A DNA stretch of 9,992 bases from the NCBI GenBank assembly GCA_947278105.1, contig CAMYOR010000024.1:1-9992 (forward strand). The letters are read 5' to 3'. The notes beneath the pieces were generated by a model. The model worked only from the letters and a program-made list of their open reading frames with translations, made no database searches and was not told the origin of the DNA. A program made the translations under genes and the position numbers. Every line of letters begins with the position of its first letter. Position 1 is the first letter of the stretch. Positions 1 through 6,853 of the stretch are shown here, one piece after another. This DNA comes from an uncultured Tissierellia bacterium. GTDB lineage: Bacteria > Bacillota > Clostridia > Tissierellales > Peptoniphilaceae.

Positions 1-24
1 GCGTCAGATGTGTATAAGAGACAG
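1..24. other. Nextera (Tn5) sequencing adapter at the contig end, not genomic
   Basis: Positions 6-24 read AGATGTGTATAAGAGACAG, the 19-bp Tn5 mosaic end used in Nextera libraries. The five bases before it (GCGTC) match the 3' end of the Nextera read-1 overhang. The match is exact, so this is untrimmed adapter and not a natural transposon end: no transposase or second mosaic end is present. On the minus strand it adds six false residues (LSLIHI) and a false TGA stop (4-6) to the truncated mfd gene. Genomic sequence starts at 25. Confidence 0.97.
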
Positions 25-2493
25 CCTCAAGACGGGGGGATTGTTTTCTAGAACATAGGTCGTTGTCGGATACCGGTCGGAAGGGGGTTCTTCCAATAGG
101 CTCATATCCCGGATACCGGTCAGGGAAAACTGAAGGGTCCGGGGGATAGGAGTGGCGGAAAGGGTGAGGACATCGACGTTTTCCTTAAATTTTTTCATCT
201 TCTCCTTGTCCTTGACCCCAAAGCGCTGCTCTTCGTCAATGATAAGCAGGCCCAGGTCATGAAAGACAATATCCTTTGAAAGAAGACGGTGAGTTCCCAC
301 CACTAGGTCCACGGATCCCTGGCGGATGCCGTCGACAATTTCCTTCTGCTGGTCCTTAGACTTAAAGCGGGATAAAAAATCAATCCGCATTGGAAAATTT
401 CGAAAGCGCTCAACCATCGTTTGATAGTGCTGCTGGGTAAGGATCGTTGTCGGGCAGAGAAAGGCGACCTGTTTCCCCTCCATAATCGCTTTAAAAGCTG
501 CCCGAAGGGCAAGCTCTGTCTTCCCGTAGCCGACATCCCCGCAAAGAAGCCGGTCCATCGGCCGGTCTGATTCCATATCTTCTTTGATTTCTTCCATAGC
601 TCGAATTTGAGAAGGGGTTTCCTGGTAGGGAAAGTCTTCCTCAAAATCTTTCTGCCAGGGGGTATCGGGGCCAAAAGCATGGCCTTTAATTTTGGACCGA
701 TGGGCATAGAGTTCAATGAGATCTTCGGCAATGGCATCGACCGCTTTTTTTGCCTTTGCTTTAGATTTTTTCCATTCTCCAGACCCTAAAGAAGAAAGCC
801 TTGGCCTTTTTCCTTCTTTTCCAACGTATTTTGTCAAAAGGGCCATGTCCTCAATGGGAACATAAAGCCGGTCATTTTTCTGATAGGCGATTTTGATGTA
901 ATCTTTCGTCAGTCCTTCCACGGTCATACTTTCTGAACCCTGGTACTGACCAATGCCGTGAAGCTCATGGACAATATAGTCGCCGATTTCCAAATCCTGA
1001 AAATCAAAAAAAGCCTCGGTCTTTTTTTTCTGTTTTTCCTTCTTTTTTTTATTTGAGCTGCCAGAGATTTCGTAATAGGTGTAAACTGCCACCCGATTCT
1101 GAGGATAAACAAAGCCCCGGGATAGGGAGCGGTTGACCAGGGAAATTTTTCCGGGCGAAGGCCCTTCCTTATCTTCCTGATAATCAAAGACCAAGGCTCC
1201 CAGGCCTGATTCTTCAAGCTGGTTTTTCAAAAGTTCCGGATGAGGGCCTGCAAAAATCAGAATTTTATAGTTCTGTCGGATCCGTCTTTGAAGATCTAGG
1301 GTAAAGTCTTCCCATCTTTTCTGGAAGCTTCCTGCGGCTATGGACCGAATCTCAAGAAGAAGATCCGGCTTAAAAAAAACCGGCTGTTTTAATATCTGCG
1401 TGATATTGATGGAGGCAAACCGGTCCATCTCAGAGAGGAAAAGCCTGGGATTTTTCACCGCCTGAAGGTGGGATTGAAGAATTTCACCCTGAAGGAAGGC
1501 TTCTGTCAGGTCCTCTTGGTCCAAAAGAGTTTGCTGATCTTCATCTTCTAAAATCCGTCTTAAATCTTCATAGACAATCAGAGCATTTGCAGGCAGATAA
1601 TCATAGAGGTGGGCCAGCTTTTCCTTTCGAACATAAGGAAGGGCCAGGTCTCTATCTTTAATGGGTTCCTTTTCCCGAAGGTCCTCCAAGAAGGATCGGA
1701 AAATTTCCTCTGCCTGTAGGGTATTTTGTCCCTCTTTTGGTTTTTTTAGGAGTCGGAGATCCTTGACGATTCCCTTTTGAATCTCTGAAATATCGTCAGA
1801 ATCAAGGACGAGTTCTTTGGCCGGTCCTATATAAACCTGATCCAGATTTTGATCAGACCGTTGGTCCTCAATGGAAAAAGTACAAATCCGATCGATTTGA
1901 TTGTCAAAGAATTCAAGCCGAAGAGCCTGATCTCTGCCGGGCGGAAAAATATCGACAATGTCCCCTCGAACAGCAAACTGGCCCCGGCTCTCCACAGTCA
2001 TCACGCGCTCATAGGAAAGGACAGTCAGCTTCCCAAGGAGATCTTCTCGGTCCAAGTCCTCTCCCACTTCCAAAGAAAAAATTTGACTTTTTATCAGAGA
2101 GGGCGGGGAAAGGGGCTTTTTGATGGCAGAAAGAGTCGTCAGGATTAAGAGCTTCTCTCCTGCGGCCAGCTTCTCAATCACCTGAATTCTTTTTTTTCGG
2201 GTGGATGAGATCACGGATTGGGTTCGGAAATAATGAGTTTCTGCCGCTGGAAAATACAGGGCTCGATCCCCGGTTAGAGGACCCAAGTCTTCTTCCAAAT
2301 TCCTGGCTCTTTTTTCATTTGCCGTCACGAGAAAAACAGGCCCATCTCTGCTTTCCAGAAGGGAGAGCAAAAAATGGCCTGTGCTTTCTTCGACAAGTCC
2401 GTGTACATAATGATGGCGGGAACCCTCTGCCATAGAGTTTAAGAGGAGGCGAAACTGAGCGTCCTCTTCGAGCAGGGAAGTAAAAATATTCAT
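25..2493 (-). CDS. mfd: Transcription-repair coupling factor Mfd, 3' part missing at contig end
   Basis: Mfd is a cytoplasmic DNA translocase. It binds RNA polymerase stalled at a lesion, pushes it off and recruits UvrA for nucleotide excision repair. About 823 genuine residues are present against roughly 1150 in the family. Residues 1-330 are the UvrB-like region, with GQFAVRGDIVDIFPPG at 171-186. A lysine-rich linker (482-491) leads into the polymerase-interacting domain (about 500-560, GDYIVHELHGIGQYQG and RLYVPIEDM). The helicase core follows: Walker A GDVGYGKT at 652-659, DEEQ at 753-756 and SATPIPRT at 779-786. The read ends at R823, so the later helicase motifs, TRG region and C-terminal domain are missing. 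The ATG lies in a 4-bp ATGA overlap with the pth stop and has only a weak upstream GGTAAG, which suggests translational coupling. The gene is truncated by the contig end; nothing suggests a pseudogene. Confidence 0.97.
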
Positions 2494-3176
2494 TTCTTAC
2501 CGCAATAATCGCAGTTTTTGCGAAATTCCATTTGCTCTTTGCATTTTTCCTTCTCTTCTTTGGCCTCCCGAGCTTCCTGAGCGGTCGGCTTGGGAAGAGA
2601 AGGCGACTTCCATCCGTTCCACCGGTTCATGGCCTCAAGAGGCCCTTCTTTAAGCCAGATCAGGGATGCCTGAACGGCAGCATCGAGCTCCTCCTGGAGA
2701 ATTGGAACTTCCTTTTTTGTAAAATTGCTGAGAACAAAATCTGCTAAATCCATGGCCGCTGGCCTTTTCCCCACCGCAATTCGGATCCGTGGAAAATCTG
2801 AAGTGTTCAGCTCTCGGATCACGGATTTCATTCCATTATGGGTGCCTGCAGACCCCTGCAGGCGGAAACGTATGGTTCCAAAATCAATGTCGATATCGTC
2901 ATGAATAAGGAGAAGGTCTGAACTAGGCGTCTTGTAAAAATCAACCACTTGGGCGATGGAAAGGCCTGAGCGATTCATAAAAGTTTGGGGCTTTACGAGG
3001 ATAACCTTATCTTCTCCCCACCGCCCCTCTCCAATCAGCGCATTCCACTTTGACCGGGTTACCTCAATTCCAAGCTCTAGTCCCAAAAGGTCAATCGCTT
3101 TAAAGCCTGCGTTGTGTCGGGTGTTAGTGTACCGGTCCGAAGGGTTCCCCAAGCCGGCTATAATATAGGTTTTCAT
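2490..3176 (-). CDS. pth: Peptidyl-tRNA hydrolase with extended C-terminal tail
   Basis: Pth cleaves the ester bond of peptidyl-tRNAs that drop off the ribosome, recycling tRNA in the cytoplasm. The bacterial Pth signatures are complete: AGLGNPSDRYTNTRHNAGF at 7-25 with N11 and catalytic H21, KPQTFMNRSG at 62-71 with N69, HDDIDIDFG at 92-100 with D93, and GTHNGMKS at 111-118 with N114. The protein is 228 residues, about 35-40 longer than the usual 190. The extra tail (about 191-228) is rich in Lys and Glu and contains C212, C222 and C225, the last two as a CxxC near the end. The start ATG overlaps the prs stop by 4 bp (ATGA). There is no good Shine-Dalgarno before it, so translation is probably coupled to prs. 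It sits between prs and mfd as in Bacillus, but without ctc or fin. Confidence 0.97.
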   Translation of the reverse strand: MKTYIIAGLGNPSDRYTNTRHNAGFKAIDLLGLELGIEVTRSKWNALIGEGRWGEDKVILVKPQTFMNRSGLSIAQVVDFYKTPSSDLLLIHDDIDIDFGTIRFRLQGSAGTHNGMKSVIRELNTSDFPRIRIAVGKRPAAMDLADFVLSNFTKKEVPILQEELDAAVQASLIWLKEGPLEAMNRWNGWKSPSLPKPTAQEAREAKEEKEKCKEQMEFRKNCDYCGKK

Positions 3177-4126
3177 TCGTCAAACAGCTCACTTACTGAT
3201 TCATAATTATAAATTCTCTGGATCGTCTGCGCCAGAAGGGGTGCAAGGGTAATCAGTTCGAGTTTGGGGAACTGTTTTTCTTCCGGAATCTGGATGGAAT
3301 CGGTGACCACGCATTTTTTTACAGGAGAATCCATAATTCGTTCGACAGCAGGTCCGCTGAAAACGGCATGGGAGGCGGTAATATAAACATCTTCGGCCCC
3401 GGAATCCTTTAATAATTTGGCCGCATTGGTAATGGTGCCGGCGGTATCGATAATATCGTCCAGAAGGATACAATTTTTCCCTTTGACATCTCCGATGACG
3501 TTCGCAACAAAGGAAACATTCGGCTTGGGTCTGATTTTCTCAATGATGACAATCGGGAGATCCAGGAGGTGGGAGAATTTTCTTGCACGGCCAACTCCGC
3601 CGATATCCGGGGAGGCAACCACCCATTTATCCGGTTCCCTTTCCACCATGGGACGGAAGTAGCGGGCCTGGTACTTCGCTGCAGTCATATGATCGACCGG
3701 AATATCAAAATAACCCTGGATCTGACCGGCATGAAGGTCCATGGTCACAACCCGGTCCACACCCACCGTTTCAATAAGATCGGCGACCATTTTGGCTGTG
3801 ATCGGCTCCCTGCCCCGGGTTTTTCGATCCTGGCGAGCATAGCCATAATAAGGAAGCACTAGGTTAATTTTTCGGGCGGAGGCTCTCTTTAAAGCATCGG
3901 CCATGATCAAAGCTTCCATAAGATGGTCATTGACCGGAGATGAGGTCGACTGAACGAGAAAGATTTCGTAACCCCGAACAGTTTCATTAATTTTTACCGA
4001 AATCTCGCCATCGGCAAACTGACTGACATCCGCATTACCCAGCTCCACCCCCAAACGCTCACATATGGCCTTTGCAAGCGGAATATTTGCTGTTCCTGTA
4101 AATACTTTCATTCCCAACCTATCCAT
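3173..4126 (-). CDS. prs: Ribose-phosphate pyrophosphokinase (PRPP synthetase)
   Basis: Prs transfers pyrophosphate from ATP to ribose 5-phosphate, giving PRPP for purine, pyrimidine, NAD, His and Trp synthesis. The 317-residue length matches class I enzymes. Visible motifs are the ATP-binding LPYYGYARQDRK (91-102), the metal-binding MDLHAGQIQGYF (129-140, H132), GGVGRARK (176-183), IIEKIRPKPN (194-203) holding the catalytic K197 and R199, and the PRPP loop LLDDIIDTAGTIT (221-233). The first ATG was chosen because AAGGAGG ends 4 nt upstream of it. The next Met (residue 6, MKVFTG) matches many family starts better by alignment but would lie about 19 nt from that site. The gene is 24 bp downstream of glmU and overlaps pth by 4 bp, so it is inside one operon. 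Confidence 0.98.
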   Translation of the reverse strand: MDRLGMKVFTGTANIPLAKAICERLGVELGNADVSQFADGEISVKINETVRGYEIFLVQSTSSPVNDHLMEALIMADALKRASARKINLVLPYYGYARQDRKTRGREPITAKMVADLIETVGVDRVVTMDLHAGQIQGYFDIPVDHMTAAKYQARYFRPMVEREPDKWVVASPDIGGVGRARKFSHLLDLPIVIIEKIRPKPNVSFVANVIGDVKGKNCILLDDIIDTAGTITNAAKLLKDSGAEDVYITASHAVFSGPAVERIMDSPVKKCVVTDSIQIPEEKQFPKLELITLAPLLAQTIQRIYNYESVSELFDE

Positions 4127-4130
4127 GGCT

Positions 4131-4137
4131 CCTCCTT
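4131..4137 (-). promoter_or_regulatory. Strong ribosome binding site of prs
   Basis: On the minus strand this reads AAGGAGG, a near-perfect anti-Shine-Dalgarno match, with 4 nt before the ATG at 4126. It lies in the 24-bp glmU-prs gap. It is much stronger than the sites before pth and mfd and decides the prs start in favour of residue 1 over the internal Met6. Confidence 0.75.
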
Positions 4138-4150
4138 AAAATATTTTGGA

Positions 4151-5284
4151 CTAAAGCTCGCCCTTATTTTTCTTCCTTTCAACATAGCCCGGCAAATTTC
4201 TTTGTTCGGCCCGTTCAACGGCAAGACAGCCTTCCTGAACGTCCTTTGTGATGGTCGATCCGGCAGCAATAAAGGCGTTTTCATCAATGACAACGGGCGC
4301 CACCACATTTGCATTTGATCCCAAAAAGGAATGAGAGCCGACCACCGACCGGTGCTTTCTTTTTCCATCATAGTTGCAGAAAATCACCCCGCAGCTAACA
4401 TTGATCTCTTCTCCCAGGTCTGCATCTCCAATGTATGCCAAATGACCCGCTTTAGTTCCGGGCCCCAAAACTGAATTTTTTACCTCGACAAAGTTTCCGA
4501 TATGACATCCTTTTCCGATCTTGGCACCCGGGCGCAAATGGGAAAAAGGTCCGATATTTGATCCTTCGTCCATTTCTGAAGATTCAATCAGGGAACTTTT
4601 TACGGTGACCTGATCGCCGAGGATGGAATCGATGATTTCAGATCGGTCGGTAATCCGGCAATTTTTTCCAATGACCGTTTGCCCCACGAGATAACAAAGC
4701 CCAGAAATCCAGGTTCCCTCTCCAATTTTAACCCCTGGGCCTATCCGAACAAGGTCCGGCTGATCGATGCGAATCCCTTTGTTCATCCACTTTCTGGCTA
4801 TTTCCTTAAATTTTTGCTGCTCTGCCTTTTGTAGGCTCTCGAATGAATGAACTAAGGGAGCATCCATGACCATGAAATTTTCTTTCTCCTGATCAGGTGC
4901 CCCTTGGACGGGGCGGCTTTCCTGGTCTTGGATGAGGTCTTCAAAAAAGATGTTTTCTTTTTGTTCTATTAATGAAGCCAGTATAGCCGTTTGAACTTTT
5001 ATTCCACCGGCAAGGCCGTCCCTATCGACAAGCCGGCTGGCTGAAGAGGAGGCAAAACTGGCCAAGACTTTTGCCGAAACTGCGCAGGTCCCCAGGCTTA
5101 ATACCATGAGCTCATCCGAATCCGAGATCTGGAAATCTTCAAGATTTTCTACTTTCAAGTCAGCGGCTGTCAGAGCATCCTCTAATAGGCGATTCATCGG
5201 CCTATCAAGAATTTCAATCATCTCTTCTCTGCCCTTGGCCTTCCATTCTCCAGTAAAAAGATTGTCTAAAATAATAACTTTCAC
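4151..5284 (-). CDS. glmU: GlmU-type protein: intact GlcN-1-P acetyltransferase, degenerate uridylyltransferase half
   Basis: GlmU normally makes UDP-GlcNAc in two steps: the C-terminal left-handed beta-helix acetylates GlcN-1-P, and the N-terminal domain adds UMP. The C-terminal half is well preserved. It has hexapeptide repeats from about 178, PFSHLRPGAKIG (246-257, R251), NFVEVKNSVLG (264-274, K269), AGHLAYIGDA (279-288, catalytic H281), CNYDGK (303-308) and FIAAGSTITKDV (338-349). The N-terminal half is not: at 377 residues the protein is about 75 short of the usual 450-460. MKVIILDN opens where the family has a LAAGxGTRM loop, and that loop and the following PKxL are absent. By my hand alignment the two metal ligands (E. 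coli D105 and N227) fall at T66 and H146. The start is GTG, with AGAGGAAAGG ending 9 nt upstream. It heads the glmU-prs-pth-mfd operon and is divergent from murC. The name is secure by homology and position, but uridylyltransferase activity is doubtful. Confidence 0.9.
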   Translation of the reverse strand: MKVIILDNLFTGEWKAKGREEMIEILDRPMNRLLEDALTAADLKVENLEDFQISDSDELMVLSLGTCAVSAKVLASFASSSASRLVDRDGLAGGIKVQTAILASLIEQKENIFFEDLIQDQESRPVQGAPDQEKENFMVMDAPLVHSFESLQKAEQQKFKEIARKWMNKGIRIDQPDLVRIGPGVKIGEGTWISGLCYLVGQTVIGKNCRITDRSEIIDSILGDQVTVKSSLIESSEMDEGSNIGPFSHLRPGAKIGKGCHIGNFVEVKNSVLGPGTKAGHLAYIGDADLGEEINVSCGVIFCNYDGKRKHRSVVGSHSFLGSNANVVAPVVIDENAFIAAGSTITKDVQEGCLAVERAEQRNLPGYVERKKNKGEL

Positions 5285-5340
5285 GCTTTTCAGCCTTTCC
5301 TCTCAAAAAATAAGAATTTTTCAACGACTTGATCTTTTTT

Positions 5341-5346
5341 ATTATA
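5341..5346 (-). promoter_or_regulatory. Probable -10 box of the glmU-prs-pth-mfd operon
   Basis: The minus strand reads TATAAT here, a perfect sigma-A -10 hexamer in an AT-rich region. It would give a leader of about 50 nt before the GTG at 5284. No good -35 hexamer lies 16-18 bp upstream. A TTGAGT (5368-5373) sits about 21 bp away, which is too far for a standard promoter. The call rests on the hexamer and its position in the only sizeable gap upstream of the operon. Confidence 0.5.
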
Positions 5347-5414
5347 CACGAATCTACTAAAAGGAATACTCAAGAAAAAACGAAAGGGAAATGAGACTTC
5401 CCCGGATGGCAATA

Positions 5415-5423
5415 TGATATAAT
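5415..5423 (+). promoter_or_regulatory. Extended -10 promoter of murC
   Basis: The sequence is TGATATAAT, the TGnTATAAT extended -10 consensus (TG at 5415-5416, TATAAT at 5418-5423). The -35 position holds only a poor match (GACTTC near 5395-5400), which fits an extended -10 promoter that depends less on -35. Transcription would begin near 5430, leaving a leader of only about 20 nt that is mostly ribosome binding site. There is therefore no room for a riboswitch or attenuator in front of murC. Confidence 0.65.
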
Positions 5424-5438
5424 TATACAGTTGTAATT

Positions 5439-5445
5439 GAGGAGG
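5439..5445 (+). promoter_or_regulatory. Ribosome binding site of murC
   Basis: GAGGAGG lies 4 nt upstream of the ATG at 5450. It is a strong Shine-Dalgarno sequence, fixes the murC start and agrees with the N-terminal MurC motif beginning about residue 13. Confidence 0.75.
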
Positions 5446-5449
5446 CGGT

Positions 5450-6844
5450 ATGTATACATTCGATATTTTAGAAAAGGGGCAAAAAGTCCATTTTATCGGC
5501 ATTGGCGGTGTCAGTATGTCCGGAATTGCCGAGCTGCTTTATAAACGGGGATTTGAGATTACCGGATCAGATTCTCGTCACAATAAGTATATTTCCCATT
5601 TAGAAAAGCTTGGCATCCCGGTGATCATTGGACAGGGTCCGGAAAACGTGAAAGATCAGGATCTCTTTATTTACACCGATGCCCTGCTTCCCACCAATAC
5701 AGAGCTTCTTGCGGCTAAAAATTCCGGCCGTCCTGTCGTTACCCGGGGACAGTTTTTAGGAGCTCTAATGAGAAATTTCTCCCATGCCATTGCTGTTTCC
5801 GGAGCCCACGGGAAGTCTACAACGACTTCCATGATCTCAGATATCCTCCTTCAGTCCCAAATGGACCCCACCATCCTCATTGGAGGTCTCTTGGATGAAA
5901 TCGGCGGCAATGTCATGGCGGGAAAGGATGATGTCTTTGTCGCCGAAGCCTGCGAATACAAGGCAAATATTCTCTATTATTATCCTTCGATTGCCATCGT
6001 CCTAAATATTGACGCAGATCATTTAGACTACTACAAAAACTTGGATGACATCATCCATACCTTTGAAAGATATATGGAAAACTTGGGCCCCAATGGTACG
6101 GCGGTAATTAACGTGGATGATCCCAACAACCAAAGCCTTCCTGACCATGTTCAGGGAAAAGTGATCACCTATGGAATGGAAAATCCCAAGGCGATGGTGT
6201 TTGCAAAAAATATCCACTTTGATGATCAGGGCTACCCCATTTTTGAATTTACCCTCCCCGAGGGACCTACCCTTCATGTTCATTTACAGATCCTGGGCCG
6301 CTTTAATGTTCGCAATGCCCTTGCTTCCATGATCGCCGCTCATGAAGCCGGCGCTTCCTGGGAGGATGCGGTCAAAGGAGTTGAAAATTATCGTCCCCTC
6401 CACCGGAGGATGGAAGAAGTAGGCGAATTTATGGGTGCCAAAGTCTATACTGACTACGGCCACCATCCCGCCGAAATTCAGGTTACCCTGGAGGCGATGG
6501 CAGAGCATAAAAAGGGAAAATTTTACTGCGTCTTTGAGCCTTACACCCTCTCACGGACCCGTTCTTTAATGGATGAGTTTGCAAAGGCTTTTGGATCCTG
6601 TGATGAAGCGGTTATTACGAAGATCATGGTGGCCCGTGAAGTCGATGATGGGTCGGTTCGTTCGGAAGAATTAGTCAAAAAAATTAATCAAAATGGAGAC
6701 AATGCGGTCTACCAGGAAACTTACGAGGATGTCGCTGATTATCTAAAAAAGGTCATTCGACCCGGGGATATGATTCTTACCACCGGCTGCGGAGATGCCG
6801 ATCAAATTGCCCATCTCCTGGTAAAAAGAAACTGCCCCCTATGA
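5450..6844 (+). CDS. murC: UDP-N-acetylmuramate--L-alanine ligase MurC
   Basis: MurC is the cytoplasmic ATP-dependent ligase that adds the first residue (usually L-Ala) of the peptidoglycan stem peptide to UDP-MurNAc. At 464 residues it has normal length. In order: the N-terminal nucleotide-sugar motif HFIGIGGVSMSGIAELL (14-30), the ATP loop SGAHGKSTTT (117-126, K122), EACEYKAN (166-173), NIDADHLDYY (186-195, H191), GRFNVRNALA (283-292, N286 and N289), LHRRMEEVG (317-325), TDYGHHPAEI (334-343, D335), EPYTLSRTRS (363-372) and TTGCGDADQIA (444-454). The residues invariant across Mur ligases appear to be present. Small departures from common MurC are GAHGKST for GTHGKTT, Phe for His in GxHN, and EPYTLSRT for the usual QPHxxSRT. 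It is transcribed divergently from glmU and ends in a 6-bp overlap with the convergent TPR gene. MurC is favoured over Mpl by length and the GIGGVSMSGIA motif. Confidence 0.96.
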   Translation: MYTFDILEKGQKVHFIGIGGVSMSGIAELLYKRGFEITGSDSRHNKYISHLEKLGIPVIIGQGPENVKDQDLFIYTDALLPTNTELLAAKNSGRPVVTRGQFLGALMRNFSHAIAVSGAHGKSTTTSMISDILLQSQMDPTILIGGLLDEIGGNVMAGKDDVFVAEACEYKANILYYYPSIAIVLNIDADHLDYYKNLDDIIHTFERYMENLGPNGTAVINVDDPNNQSLPDHVQGKVITYGMENPKAMVFAKNIHFDDQGYPIFEFTLPEGPTLHVHLQILGRFNVRNALASMIAAHEAGASWEDAVKGVENYRPLHRRMEEVGEFMGAKVYTDYGHHPAEIQVTLEAMAEHKKGKFYCVFEPYTLSRTRSLMDEFAKAFGSCDEAVITKIMVAREVDDGSVRSEELVKKINQNGDNAVYQETYEDVADYLKKVIRPGDMILTTGCGDADQIAHLLVKRNCPL

Positions 6845-6853
6845 GGAGATGGG
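6810..6853. repeat. 10-bp inverted repeat across the convergent gene ends
   Basis: CCCATCTCCT (6810-6819) and AGGAGATGGG (6844-6853) are perfect reverse complements separated by 24 nt. They flank the overlapping stops of murC and the TPR gene. In RNA from either strand they could form a hairpin at the gene end. No U-run follows on either side, so it is not a classical intrinsic terminator. It could slow polymerase, protect a 3' end, or be coincidence, because both arms lie in coding sequence. Confidence 0.4.

Noticed and set aside
6..24. Tn5 mosaic end as a sign of a natural transposon
   Set aside because: It abuts the contig start, is preceded by Nextera adapter bases and has no transposase, resistance gene or partner end. 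It is library adapter.
1021..1050. Poly-T/poly-A tracts in mfd as a programmed slippage site
   Set aside because: They encode the lysine-rich linker before the polymerase-interacting domain, a normal basic region in Firmicutes Mfd. The frame continues correctly on both sides.
924..1217. Second minus-strand open frame inside mfd, and similar frames at 303-737 and 1849-2148
   Set aside because: They lie fully inside a well-conserved gene, have no ribosome binding site or recognisable domain, and have compositions typical of out-of-frame translation.
5311..5340. Short hairpin TCAA-CGAC-TTGA followed by six T as a terminator
   Set aside because: The stem is only 4 bp and no plus-strand gene lies upstream for it to end. 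It is part of the AT-rich glmU leader.
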